DNA of 64,000 nt from Streptomyces sp. DSM 15324 (GTDB taxonomy: Bacteria > Actinomycetota > Actinomycetes > Streptomycetales > Streptomycetaceae), in the NCBI RefSeq assembly GCF_001514285.1, contig NZ_KQ949028.1, positions 248,001 to 312,000 of the forward strand. Reading direction: 5' to 3'. Made by a program: the position numbers and the translations under genes. Below, piece by piece: positions 28,378-38,735 of the stretch. Position 1 is the stretch's first letter; each line of letters starts with the position of its first letter. Below the pieces are notes generated by a model, which was not told the origin of the DNA, ran no database searches, and was given only the letters and a program-made list of their open reading frames with translations.

Positions 28378-29361
28378 TCATGCGATCGTCAGCTCCGGAT
28401 GATGCTTCCTCACCACCGCGGGGTGGGCGCGGACCCAGCCCTTGAGCTCGTTCCAGCCGAACTCCGCGAACAGCGGGTTGTCCGGGTCCTCCGTCACGCC
28501 GGTCGCCTCCGAAGCGCCGGGGAAGGGGAGCGGGGCGATCCGGGCGTCGAGCCGGGGGTTGTAGAAGAACGGTGCGGAGAAGCGCTCCCGTGCTCCCGGA
28601 GGAGAGACCACACGGTGGTTCGTCGCCTTCAGGTAGCCGTTCGTCGCGACCTCCAGCAACTCGCCCAGGTTCACCACGAACGCTCCCGGCAGATACGGCA
28701 CGTCGATGAAGCCCTGCCCGTCCGGCGTCTCCACCTGGAGTCCGGGCACCTCGTCCGTCAGCAGCAGGGTCAGGAAGCCGTAGTCCTTGTGCACACCGAC
28801 GCCCTGGTCGTCCCCTTCCGGGGCCCGCCCCGGGTAGCGGACCAGTTTGAGGTGGTTGCGCGGGTGGCCGGAGAAGGCGTCGTCGTAGAAGTCCTCGGGG
28901 CCGCCGACGGCCGCGAGCAGCTCGTGGAGCAGCCGGTGGGCGATCGCGCTGAGCCGGTCCATCCACTCCAGCGAAACCTCCCGCAGCACGGGCAGGGCCG
29001 CGGGCCACTGGTTCGGCCCCTCCAGCCACCAGTAGGGCGGCTCGCCCGGGGCCGGCACGTGAGCGGGAAGCTCGTTGCTGATGTCGAGTTGGTCGCGCCA
29101 GTCGCGGCGGCCCTGGGTGTGCTCGTTGCCGATCCGCGTGTAGCCGCGGAAGTGGGGCGAGTTGAGGTTGTCGAGGGCGTGCCGGTCGGCCTCGGGCAGG
29201 GCGAAGAAGTCGCGGGCGGTGCTGAGCAGCCGGGCCTGTTCGGCGGGGCTGACGCCGTGGCCCACCAACTGGAAGAAGCCGACGTCGCGGGCGGCCCGGT
29301 GGAGCGCGTCACGGTCGGGGGCGGAGAGGTCGATCACCGGGAGGGAGTCGGGCTGGGACAT
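28378..29361 (-). CDS. isopenicillin-N-synthase-family Fe(II) oxygenase
   Basis: 327 residues. N-terminal DIOX_N-like domain (IDLSAPDRDALHRAARDVGFFQL), then the jelly roll with iron ligands H191 and D193 (GVHKDYG) and H249 (TNHRVV), and the 2-oxoglutarate carboxylate motif R260-F-S262. So it is a 2OG-dependent oxygenase rather than a true IPNS. Substrate unknown. It lies 162 bases after homocysteine methyltransferase in the same direction as the amino-acid importer, so its substrate may be an amino acid or sulfur compound brought in by that system. Confidence 0.9.
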   Translation of the reverse strand: MSQPDSLPVIDLSAPDRDALHRAARDVGFFQLVGHGVSPAEQARLLSTARDFFALPEADRHALDNLNSPHFRGYTRIGNEHTQGRRDWRDQLDISNELPAHVPAPGEPPYWWLEGPNQWPAALPVLREVSLEWMDRLSAIAHRLLHELLAAVGGPEDFYDDAFSGHPRNHLKLVRYPGRAPEGDDQGVGVHKDYGFLTLLLTDEVPGLQVETPDGQGFIDVPYLPGAFVVNLGELLEVATNGYLKATNHRVVSPPGARERFSAPFFYNPRLDARIAPLPFPGASEATGVTEDPDNPLFAEFGWNELKGWVRAHPAVVRKHHPELTIA

Positions 29362-29523
29362 GGGTGGCGTTCCTTGCGGGCGGTGTGTGCGGAGGAGGGA
29401 CGTGCGGTGGTCGGTGGTGTCCGGCGCGCAGGGCCGGGTGCGCGGAGCACCTGGCGCTGCACGGGCGCGTGACCACCTGGCTCGTACGGGTGCAGGGGTG
29501 TGCGGTCGGCCTTGGCGTGCCGC

Positions 29524-30438
29524 TCAGCGGCCTGCCGGTGCAGCGCCGACGCGGTCGGCCAGCTCCTTGATCTCGGCGGGGCCGACCCGGCAGCAGCCGC
29601 CGACGAGCGCCGCGCCGGCGCGCAGCCAGGAGGGCGCGAGGTCCGCGATCTCGTCCTGGGCGCCCAGCCAGCGTCGCGATTCGGGGTCCCAGGTGCCGCC
29701 GCCGTTCGGATAGACGACGCCGGGCAGTCCGCTGATCAGGGCCAGCGCGGCGGCCGTGTCGGCGCCGGGGGCGCAGTTCACCCCTGTGGCGACGACGGCG
29801 TCGCTGCTGCGGGCCAGCGCGAAGGCCTCGGTCAACGGCTGGCCCGCGCTGGTGGTCGTCCCGCGGATGCTGTACGAGAGCCAGGCCGGGATGCCCAGCC
29901 CGTCGAGGGCGGTCAGCACGGCCTCGGCCTCCCGCAGGTCGGGAATGGTCTCGACGGCGAAGACGTCGGGGGCGGCCTCCGCCAGCGCCTCCAGCCGGGG
30001 GCGGTGGAAACGGGTCAGCTCGGCCACCGTGAGGCCGTAGTCGCCCCGGTATTCCGAGCCGTCGGCCAGCATCGCGCCGTACGGGCCGACGGACGCCGCG
30101 ACCCAGCGTCTTCCGGCGGTCTCGGCCTGGGCGGCCTCGGCGGCCTGGCGGGCCAGGGACACGCTGCGTCGCAGCAGTGCCGTGGTCTCGGTGCGGGAGA
30201 TGCCCAGTCGGGCGAAACCGTCATAGGTGGCCTGGTAGCCGGCCGTGATGGCGACCTGTGCGCCTGCCGCGTAGTAGGCGCGGTGGACGGCCGCTATCGC
30301 GTCGGGGGCGTCGCGGAGCAGACGGGCGGACCAGAGGGCGCCGCCGCTCAGGTCGTGGCCCTGGGCCTCCAGCTCGTTGGACATGCCGCCGTCCAGGACG
30401 AGGGGGCCTGCGGCCAGGGCGTCGCGGAAGGTCGTCAC
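29524..30438 (-). CDS. mmuM: homocysteine S-methyltransferase
   Basis: 304 residues of the Pfam S-methyl_trans family. GPLVLDGGMSNELEAQG at the N-terminus, GVNCAPG and the zinc-ligand pair GGCCRVGP near the C-terminus give the three Cys ligands. It methylates homocysteine using S-methylmethionine or SAM to make methionine. The GTG start overlaps the ABC ATPase stop (GTGA), so it is translated with the importer, suggesting S-methylmethionine as the imported substrate. A 69-base segment of this gene recurs in degenerate form near 34.8 kb. Confidence 0.92.
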   Translation of the reverse strand: MTTFRDALAAGPLVLDGGMSNELEAQGHDLSGGALWSARLLRDAPDAIAAVHRAYYAAGAQVAITAGYQATYDGFARLGISRTETTALLRRSVSLARQAAEAAQAETAGRRWVAASVGPYGAMLADGSEYRGDYGLTVAELTRFHRPRLEALAEAAPDVFAVETIPDLREAEAVLTALDGLGIPAWLSYSIRGTTTSAGQPLTEAFALARSSDAVVATGVNCAPGADTAAALALISGLPGVVYPNGGGTWDPESRRWLGAQDEIADLAPSWLRAGAALVGGCCRVGPAEIKELADRVGAAPAGR

Positions 30439-31187
30439 AGCACTCTCGTCACGAAGTCGCGGGTTCGGGGGTGGTCGGGGGCGGTCAGGACGCGGGTGGG
30501 CGGTCCGGACTCCAGGATCCGGCCGTCGTCGAAGAAGACGACCTCGTCGGCGACCTCGCGGGCGAAGCCCAGTTCGTGGGTGACGACGAGCATCGTCATG
30601 CCGTCGGCGGCGAGGCCGCGCATGACGTCCAGCACCTCGCCGACCAGTTCCGGGTCGAGTGCCGAGGTCGGCTCGTCGAACAGCATGAGCTTCGGCCGCA
30701 TGGCCAACGCGCGGGCGATGGCGACCCGTTGCTGCTGGCCGCCGGACAGCTGGGCGGGGTAGGCGTCGCGCCGGTCGGCGAGACCGACGCGGTCGAGGAG
30801 CGCCAGCGCCTCGTCGGTGACCTCGGCGCGTGACCGTCCCGCGCCGACCGGACCCTCGGCGACGTTGGCGAGGGCCGTCAGGTGCGGGAAGAGGTGGAAG
30901 CGCTGGAAGACCATGCCGATGTCACGACGCTGCCGGGCCAGGTCACGGCGGCGCAGTTCGCGCAGCCCGTCCCGGTACGGCTCGTACCCGATCGGTTCGC
31001 CGTCCACCAGGATCCGCCCGCCGTCGGGCCGCTCCAGACGGTTCACACACCGCAGGAAGGTGGACTTCCCCGACCCGGAGGGCCCGATCACACAGGTGAC
31101 CGTCCCGCGCGGTACGGAGAGGTCGACCCCGCGCAGCACTTCCTGCCCGGCGAAGGACTTGCGGACATCGGTGGCCTCGATCATCAT
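30435..31187 (-). CDS. polar amino acid ABC transporter ATP-binding protein
   Basis: 250 residues. Walker A GPSGSGKST, signature LSGGQQQRVAIARAL, Walker B LMLFDEPTSALD and switch His in VVTHELGFA. The spacing and sequence match the GlnQ/TcyC class of polar amino acid importers. The ATG at 31187 overlaps the permease stop; a second ATG lies at 31184. It energises the adjacent permease with the lipoprotein-type binding protein. Confidence 0.95.
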   Translation of the reverse strand: MMIEATDVRKSFAGQEVLRGVDLSVPRGTVTCVIGPSGSGKSTFLRCVNRLERPDGGRILVDGEPIGYEPYRDGLRELRRRDLARQRRDIGMVFQRFHLFPHLTALANVAEGPVGAGRSRAEVTDEALALLDRVGLADRRDAYPAQLSGGQQQRVAIARALAMRPKLMLFDEPTSALDPELVGEVLDVMRGLAADGMTMLVVTHELGFAREVADEVVFFDDGRILESGPPTRVLTAPDHPRTRDFVTRVL

Positions 31188-32014
31188 CGGCTGCCGCCCT
31201 TCGCGAAGTGACGTTCGAGGTAGTGCTGGCCGATGTTCAGCAGGGTCGTGACGGCCAGGTACCAGATGCTGGCGACGATCAGCAGCGGGATCGTCTGATA
31301 GGTGCGGGCGTACACGATCTGCACCGAGTACAGCAGCTCCGCGTAGGCCAGCACACTCACCAGGGAGGTCGTCTTGAGCATGGAGATGGTCTCGTTGCCG
31401 ACCGGCGGGATGATCACCCGCATCGCCTGGGGCAGCACGATCCGGCGCAGGGCCCTGGCCCGGGACAGACCCAGCGCGTCCGCCGCCTCCAGCTGTCCGT
31501 GGTCGACCGAGACGATCCCGGCCCGGATGATCTCGGCGAGATAGGCGGCCTCGTTGAGGCCGAGACCGAGCAGGGCCGCGGTGAAGGTCGTGATGACGGA
31601 GTTCGCGGGGACGTCACCGATCGCCGGCAGGAGGGGCAGGTGCAGCGACAGCGTCGGGTACAGCGCGGAGATGAAGCCCCAGAACAGCAGCTGGACCAGC
31701 AGCGGGGTGCCCCGGAACAGCCAGATGTACGCCCAACTGACGCTCCGGGCGACGGCGTTGTCCGACAGCCGCATGAGCGCCAGCGCGATGCCGAGTACGA
31801 GCCCGATCGCCATGGCGGCGGCGGTGAGTTCCAGGGTGGTCAGCAGGCCCGTCATCACCGTACGGCTGAACAGCCAGGCACCGACCGTGTCCCAGCCGAA
31901 GCGCCGGTTGGTGATCAGCGACTGGACCAGGCTCGCGGCCAGCAGCACGACCACGAGGGTCAACACCCACTGGCCCGGCCTGCGGCGGCGGTAGACCGGC
32001 AACTCCTCGCTCAT
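31184..32014 (-). CDS. polar amino acid ABC transporter permease
   Basis: 276 residues. About five or six helices, with the amino-acid permease family core (AIGLVLGIALALMR, YIWLFRGTPLLVQLLF) and the EAA loop (LEAADALGLSRARALRRIVLPQA) that contacts the ATPase. The long hydrophilic N-terminus (MSEELPVYRRRR) is usual for actinobacterial members. It overlaps the binding-protein stop by four bases. Substrate could be cystine, S-methylmethionine or another polar amino acid. Confidence 0.94.
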   Translation of the reverse strand: MSEELPVYRRRRPGQWVLTLVVVLLAASLVQSLITNRRFGWDTVGAWLFSRTVMTGLLTTLELTAAAMAIGLVLGIALALMRLSDNAVARSVSWAYIWLFRGTPLLVQLLFWGFISALYPTLSLHLPLLPAIGDVPANSVITTFTAALLGLGLNEAAYLAEIIRAGIVSVDHGQLEAADALGLSRARALRRIVLPQAMRVIIPPVGNETISMLKTTSLVSVLAYAELLYSVQIVYARTYQTIPLLIVASIWYLAVTTLLNIGQHYLERHFAKGGSR

Positions 32015-32925
32015 GAGGCCGCGTTGATCTCGAACTTGTCCAAGGCGCCGGACTGTAGGCCCCACTTGGCGAGGACCTGCTCGTAACCGCCGCTCGCCTT
32101 GAGGTCCTCCAGAGCCGACTTGAGCAGCCCGGTCAGCTCACTGTTCTTCGGTACGGCGATACCGAAGGGCGCGTTGCCGTAGGAGTCCCCGGTGACCTCC
32201 AGCTTGCCGCCGGACTGCTTGGCCGCGTAGGCGGCGACCGGCGAGTCCGCGAGGGCGGCGTCGGCGCGGCCACTGGTGACGGCGAGGTTCACACCGGTGC
32301 CGTCCGGGAAGGTGCTGACCTTGATCGGGGTCTTGCAGGTCTTCGCCCGGGCCGGCAGGTCCACGAGGGCCTGCGTGGACCCCTTCGCCACGGCGACGGT
32401 ACGACCGCACAGCGAGTCGTCCCCGGGCTTGAGCGCCTTGGGGTTTCCGGCCGGGACCAGCAGGGACGTGCCCGCGTCGAAGTAGGTGACGAAGTCGACG
32501 ACCTTCTCCCGTTCGGCGGTGTCCGTGAAGGACGAGATGCCGAGCTGGTACTTGCCCGACTGGAGGCCGGGCAGGATCGAGTCGAAGGGCACGTTCACGA
32601 TGGTGACCTTGACACCGAGGACAGTCCCGAGGGCCTTGTCGAGGTCGGCCTCGGCGCCGACGACCGTCTTGTTGTCGGCGGCGAAGAAGTCCATCGGCGG
32701 GTAACTGACGTCACTGGCGATCGTGATCCCGCTCGCCTTCAACGCCGCCGGCACCTTGGCGGCGAGCGCGGTGTTCTTCGCGATCGCGGCGGTGGCGGCG
32801 GAGGCGGCCGAGGAGGCGGCGGACGATGTGCCGGAGGAGGAGTCGGCCGGCTGGGAGGGGTCGGCGCAGCCCGCCAGAAGCAGCGTCGCGGAACCGAGGA
32901 GTACTAGCGGGCGCAGAGCGGACAA
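32011..32925 (-). CDS. amino acid ABC transporter substrate-binding lipoprotein
   Basis: 304 residues from a TTG at 32925 placed seven bases after AGGAG; no ATG/GTG gives a better start. The signal peptide ends in the lipobox LLAGC, followed by a Ser/Ala/Thr-rich linker. The SBP_bac_3 fold starts at ASDVSYPPMDFFAADNK and includes GAEADLDKALG and a disulfide-capable pair of Cys (SLCGRTVAV, ARAKTCKTPI). First gene of the SBP / permease / ATPase / mmuM operon and divergent from an IclR regulator. Confidence 0.92.
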   Translation of the reverse strand: MSALRPLVLLGSATLLLAGCADPSQPADSSSGTSSAASSAASAATAAIAKNTALAAKVPAALKASGITIASDVSYPPMDFFAADNKTVVGAEADLDKALGTVLGVKVTIVNVPFDSILPGLQSGKYQLGISSFTDTAEREKVVDFVTYFDAGTSLLVPAGNPKALKPGDDSLCGRTVAVAKGSTQALVDLPARAKTCKTPIKVSTFPDGTGVNLAVTSGRADAALADSPVAAYAAKQSGGKLEVTGDSYGNAPFGIAVPKNSELTGLLKSALEDLKASGGYEQVLAKWGLQSGALDKFEINAAS

Positions 32926-32988
32926 GGCGAACTCCTGATGAGCCTGAAGTGCGAGGGATGGCTGGAGACTATCCCTGGATGCGTAATA

Positions 32989-33024
32989 GGCAAGTCCAGT
33001 TGCGCATCCTGCACGGACCTTGCC
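32989..33024. promoter_or_regulatory. inverted repeat in the SBP-iclR divergent region
   Basis: GGCAAGTCC and, 17 bases on, GGACCTTGCC form 9-10 bp inverted arms with one bulged base. It lies 64 bases before the SBP start and 72 bases before the IclR start, a natural place for an operator shared by both promoters. Confidence 0.45.
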
Positions 33025-33095
33025 ATAAGCCTGCAATGTCCCCGCAATAAAAGGCGCGCGGCGGCACCGCGGCCCGGCGCTATGCTCGGCTCGCG

Positions 33096-33890
33096 ATGAC
33101 CACCGACAGCAGCCTGAAACGCGGCCTGGCCGTACTCCGACTCTTCGCCCAGCACCCGTCGCAGGACCCGCGAGGCCACACCGCCGCCGAGGTCGCCGCG
33201 CTGCTCGGCCGCGAACGAAGCCAGGTCTCCCGCATCCTGCGGAGCCTCGAGACAGCCCGGTTCCTGCGCCGTGATCCCGGGTCGCTGCGCTACTCCGTCG
33301 CCTGGGAGCTGTACGCGCGTGCCCAGCAGATCACCGAGGCACGCCTGCGCCGGGACGGCCGCACCGCGCTGGAGGGCGTCGCCGCCGACACCGGGGAGTG
33401 CGCCTACCTGGGAGTCCTGCGGGGCGCCAGCTCGGTGACCATCCTCGAGTCGATGCCGCCCGCGCTGTCCTCGTTCGTCTCCTGGGTGGGCCGCGCCTAT
33501 CCCGCCTACTGCAGCGACGCCGGACAGGCCCTGCTGTTCGACGCCGACGACACCGAGGTCGCCGCCGTTCTCGCCCGCACCGCCTTCGTCCGGCACGGCC
33601 CCCACACTCCGGCCGACCTCACCGACTTCCTGGCCCGCCTGGACGGGGCCCGCAAACGGGGCTACTCGGTCGTCGACCAGGAGGCCGAGCCCGGCCTGTA
33701 CTCGCTCGCCGCTCCGGTCAGGGACTTCCGTGGGGAGATCGTCGCCGCCGTGCAGGTCGTCGGCCCGCGCCGCCGTCTGGAGCCGGCGACGGCGGCCTGC
33801 GCGGAGTCGGTGGTCCGCTGGAGCGACTGGCTGACCGCCGCACTGCGCTCGACGGACCAGGAGACGGGCGCGGGGACGGACCAGGACTGA
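33096..33890 (+). CDS. IclR-family transcriptional regulator
   Basis: 264 residues. N-terminal winged helix (LKRGLAVLRLF ... AAEVAALLGRERSQVSRILRSLE) and the C-terminal IclR effector domain (LYSLAAPVRDFRGEIVAAVQVVG) that usually binds small metabolites. ATG at 33096. Divergent from the amino-acid importer operon, which it probably controls through the inverted repeat between them. Confidence 0.93.
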   Translation: MTTDSSLKRGLAVLRLFAQHPSQDPRGHTAAEVAALLGRERSQVSRILRSLETARFLRRDPGSLRYSVAWELYARAQQITEARLRRDGRTALEGVAADTGECAYLGVLRGASSVTILESMPPALSSFVSWVGRAYPAYCSDAGQALLFDADDTEVAAVLARTAFVRHGPHTPADLTDFLARLDGARKRGYSVVDQEAEPGLYSLAAPVRDFRGEIVAAVQVVGPRRRLEPATAACAESVVRWSDWLTAALRSTDQETGAGTDQD

Positions 33891-33910
33891 GCATTCCCGA
33901 ACCGGTCAAG

Positions 33911-33982
33911 ATCAGCCGAGGGATCTAGGGATCAGCCGAGGGATCTCGGGATCAGCCGAGGGATCAGCCCGGGGATCAGCTG
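33911..33982. repeat. 20-bp tandem repeat, about three copies
   Basis: The unit ATCAGCCGAGGGATCTCGGG occurs at 33911 (one mismatch), 33931 (exact) and 33951 (diverging in its last half), then a partial copy. It fills the gap between the convergent ends of two IclR genes and includes part of the second gene's stop region. Confidence 0.8.
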
Positions 33983-34725
33983 AGAAGGGAGGCCAGTCGC
34001 GCCGCCGCGTCACCGATCGCGGCGACGATCTCGTCCCGGTCGTCCCTGGCCGCCGCGTGCGGCACGACCGCACTGACCGCCGCCACCACGTCCCCGCGTG
34101 CGTCCCGCACCGGCGCGGCCACCTCCAGCACGTCCTCGTCGTACTCGCTCTCGCACAGCGCGACGCCGCGGCCGGCGTCCGCGGCGACCCGTGCCAGCAG
34201 ATCGTCCACGGTCCGCGGAGCGTAGGGGCCGCCCGCCCCGATGAAGTCCTCGCCGCCCAGGAGTTGTGCCACCTCCGCCCGCGAGTGGTCGAAGAGCAGC
34301 GCCCGCCCTGCCCCGGTGCACCAGACCGGCGTCAGCCGTCCCGCCCGCGCCCAGGAGAACTCGGCCCAGGCCGCCAGCTCGGCCCGCACCGAGAGCACCA
34401 TCGCCCCACAGAGCACGTCCACGTACGCACACGCCCCGAACCGGACCACCAACTCCCGCAGCAGCGTCCGGCTCTCCACGCCCCACGGCCCGGCCTCGGC
34501 CGCGACGGCCAGCAGATCCGCCCCGGCACGGAACTCGTTCCCGTCCCGGGCGAGTGTGCCGGTGCCGACCAGATCCCGCAGCAACCGCGACGCCTGCCCC
34601 TTGTCCAGCCCGCCCTCCTCCGCCAGCCGGACCACCCCGGGTCCCCCTCGGCTGTCGAGCTCCCCCCGGACAACCCGTTCCACCAGCCCGAGCCCTCTGG
34701 GCAGGGCACCCGTCGCAACGTCCAT
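33976..34725 (-). CDS. IclR-type regulator, divergent member
   Basis: 249 residues. An N-terminal HTH-like segment (VVRLAEEGGLDKGQASRLLRDLVGTGTL) and an IclR-like ligand domain (VLEVAAPVRDARGDVVAAVSAVV). It is less canonical than the neighbour ending at 33890, toward which it converges. ATG at 34725. A relic of homocysteine methyltransferase lies directly upstream, hinting that this regulator once sat beside a second mmuM operon. Confidence 0.85.
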   Translation of the reverse strand: MDVATGALPRGLGLVERVVRGELDSRGGPGVVRLAEEGGLDKGQASRLLRDLVGTGTLARDGNEFRAGADLLAVAAEAGPWGVESRTLLRELVVRFGACAYVDVLCGAMVLSVRAELAAWAEFSWARAGRLTPVWCTGAGRALLFDHSRAEVAQLLGGEDFIGAGGPYAPRTVDDLLARVAADAGRGVALCESEYDEDVLEVAAPVRDARGDVVAAVSAVVPHAAARDDRDEIVAAIGDAAARLASLLS

Positions 34726-34767
34726 GCGCCGGATGCTACAGATTCCGGCGAGGCCGCGGGCACCGGG

Positions 34768-34890
34768 ACCGAGGCAGCACGGCCTCGGCCTCCCGTGCGT
34801 CGGGGACGGTGTCGACGGCGAAGACGTCGGGGCCGGCCTCGGCCGGGACCTCCGGTCGGGCGGTGGCGAAATCGGGTGCCGCCGCGAGGA
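34768..34890 (-). pseudogene. fragment of a second homocysteine S-methyltransferase gene
   Basis: Minus-strand peptide GPDVFAVDTVPDAREAEAV corresponds to APDVFAVETIPDLREAEAV of the intact mmuM. At DNA level 34776-34844 matches 29915-29983 at 61 of 69 bases by eye. Nothing else of the gene is present. It may be the scar of a duplication or of a rearrangement between related loci. Confidence 0.7.
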
Positions 34891-34994
34891 GCCGACCGGG
34901 CCCGGACTGCCGGACGGTTCGGGTCGACGCGGCAACCGGTCCGGGTTCCGCGCCGGAGATGAGGCCGGCGGGTCCCGGAGGCACCGGCAGGGGC

Positions 34995-35552
34995 TCAGCC
35001 CGTGGCCGCCAGATGAGGGGTCCGGCCGCGCAGTGCCGCCGAGAACCGGTCCGTGACCTCCGCCAGCGCCTCGGCCGACGCGGGGGCCACGGACACCCTG
35101 CCGTCGGCGTCCGTCGTGATGTCCTTGTCCAGGGTGAACCAGCCGGGGACGATGTGCGTCGCGCCCATCGAGCTGAGCACCGGGCGCAGGGCGTAGTCGA
35201 TGGCCAGGACGTGGGCCGTGCTGCCGCCGGTCGCCAGCGGCAGCACGGTCTTGTCGGCCAGCGCGTACTGCGGGAGCAGATCGAGGAGGGACTTGAGGAG
35301 GCCCGAGTAGGCCGCCTTGTAGATCGGTGTACCGATCACCACACCCTCGGCCCGTTCGAACAGCGCGGCGGCCTCGACGACGGCCGGGTGTGCGAAGTCC
35401 GCGCCCAGCAGTGCTTCCGGGGGCAGGGTCCGCACGTCGAGGGCGATCACCTCGTGGCCCTGCGCGGCCAGGCGGCGGTCCAGGTGGCGCAGCAGACGCG
35501 CGGTGCGCGAGGTGGCGGACGGGCTTCCGGAGACGGACAGGACAATCGCCAT
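34995..35552 (-). CDS. NADPH-dependent FMN reductase (SsuE/MsuE-like)
   Basis: 185 residues of flavodoxin-like fold. VLSVSGSPSATSRTARLL is the FMN phosphate loop and GVVIGTPIYKAAYSGLLKSLLD the isoalloxazine/NADPH motif of SsuE-type reductases. It makes reduced FMN for flavin-dependent monooxygenases such as the two luciferase-like enzymes encoded 8-10 kb away. It is at the downstream end of the oligopeptide-type ABC operon. ATG at 35552. Confidence 0.92.
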   Translation of the reverse strand: MAIVLSVSGSPSATSRTARLLRHLDRRLAAQGHEVIALDVRTLPPEALLGADFAHPAVVEAAALFERAEGVVIGTPIYKAAYSGLLKSLLDLLPQYALADKTVLPLATGGSTAHVLAIDYALRPVLSSMGATHIVPGWFTLDKDITTDADGRVSVAPASAEALAEVTDRFSAALRGRTPHLAATG

Positions 35553-35696
35553 GGTGGGCCTTTCGGAATCGGGCGGGAGATCGGTCAGGAGGCCGAGTGG
35601 TCCAGGGCGCTCACCACGCGCTCGCCTGGAGGTGACCACCTGGAGGGGAAGGTGCGCGGTGCCTCCAGCAAGGTGACGGCCTTGGGGGGGCACGGC

Positions 35697-36149
35697 TCAG
35701 GGCAGCTCGAACCGGTGCCGTGGGGACGACCAGTCGGCCGCCGCCGTCACCGCGCGGTCGACGTCCTCGGCGAGCAGGAACCGGCGCACCACGAGGTCCT
35801 CGGCGGCGGCCCTGATCGCGGCGGTGTAACCGTCCGCGTCCCGGTACCGCTGCTGGACGCTCGGGCGTGGGTCGCCGGTGATCGTGCGCTCGTCCTCCGT
35901 CGCGGCGAAGGGAAACGTGGAGCCGCTGAACTCGTGCAGCGCGCCGTGCCCCTGGCCCGGGGCGCGGGTGTTCCAGCCGGTGTAGGTGGCGAGCGGGACG
36001 GCCACCATGGGCGCGCGGACGCCCGCCGTCTCGTTGCCGTCGGCGTCGACGGCCGGCACCAGGACCGTGTAGCGGCGGGAGCGGTCGGCGACCGGCGGCA
36101 CGGCCGAACGGTCCACCGCATACAGCTCGTTTGGCCCCTGCGGGCGCAA
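35697..36149 (-). pseudogene. C-terminal fragment of an alpha/beta hydrolase-like (Abhydrolase_10) protein
   Basis: 150 codons with VPLATYTGWN, GSTFPFAATEDER and GDPRPSVQQRY, motifs of the C-terminal part of large actinobacterial alpha/beta-hydrolase-domain proteins of 450 or more residues. The catalytic N-terminal part is absent. A start at 36149 exists but has no clear ribosome site. Either a relic or a small expressed remnant. Confidence 0.6.
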
Positions 36150-36222
36150 CGCCCCCGGTACGGCCGGAAACTGATGCGGTGTTCGTCTTTCCGGTCGTGG
36201 TCGTCTCGGGGGCGGCCGGTGG

Positions 36223-37043
36223 TCAGGAACCGCCCCGCTCGCGGGGGATCCTCTGCCCGGCCTCGATCGCCACGGGCAGCCGGTTCTCGGCCGGCGGCAA
36301 CGGGCAGGTGGCCAGATCGGTGTAGGCGCACGGCAGGTTCACGGCCCGGTTGAAGTCCAGGACGACGGTGCCGTCGGCGGCGGGCGCCTCGAGGGCGAGG
36401 GCGCGGTTGGCCGCGTAGGTGGTGACCCCGGAGGTCGCGTCCGTGAACAGCACCAGCAGACTGCCCGGGCTGTGTCCGGGGAACGCGGTCAGCGCCACGG
36501 ACTGTCCGTCCAGCTCGAACTCGACCCGGCCCGGCGCGTCGTACACGTGCTCGAGGCCCTCGACCGCCGCGCCCACGGTGGTCGGACGTGGCTCGTCGAA
36601 GGCCGTGTAGCGGCCGGTCACCGCCCAGCGGGGATGCGGGGCGTAGGCGGGCGTGCCGGTGAAGGCGGTGCGCAGGGGGGCGTCCGGGTGCCGGGGACGG
36701 ACGATGTCGTGGCCGCCGCGTCTGGCCACCTCGATCACGGCGTCGCCCCAGACCGCGTTCACCCCGCCGCGCTCCGGGAGTACCCCGAAGCGGTGCTCGC
36801 CGTGGACAGGGGTTTCCTCCACGAGCAGTTCCTCGCCGTCGCCGAGGATCACCACGACCCCGTCCGGGCCGGTCGACCAGGCGCCCGGAGCGTCCGGGAA
36901 GCGCTGCGGCTCGTCGCCGAGCCAGTGCAGGCCGGTGATCGCGAGGAACCCGTGCGGGGCGGCGAGCCGCTCCTCCTGCCCGGCGTGCCACTCCTGCCAG
37001 TCGCGGGTGAACGCGGCCGGCTCCGCGGTGGTCTCCTGGATCG

Positions 37044-37047
<4 letters not shown>
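36223..37047 (-). CDS. DUF1684 protein
   Basis: 274 residues. WQEWHAGQEERLAAPHGFLAITGLHWL at the N-terminus, and the conserved LDFNRAVNLPCAYTD with CPLPPAENRLP near the C-terminus define DUF1684, a soluble family of unknown activity. Its ATG overlaps the stop of the dual-ATPase ABC gene, so it is part of the importer operon. DUF1684 genes commonly accompany peptide/nickel-type ABC systems in actinobacteria. Confidence 0.9.

Positions 37048-38731
<1,684 letters not shown>

Positions 38732-38735
<4 letters not shown>

Noticed and set aside
28297..28380. Peptide RRLFGLADTPYKQQISRIGD as the end of a gene
   Set aside because: Looks protein-like, but there is no start, no stop in a sensible place and no family recognised.
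29362..29523. Cys-containing reading frame (VVTRPCSARCSAH) before the IPNS-type gene as a third leader peptide
   Set aside because: It lacks the RRHVD motif and a stop before the next gene, and no ribosome site is seen.
33911..33982. Tandem repeats as a CRISPR array
   Set aside because: The units are directly adjacent with no spacers and no cas genes are present.
35553..35696. Short frame VVTSRRARGERP before the FMN reductase as a leader peptide
   Set aside because: No Cys, no RRHxD motif and it ends without the class signature.
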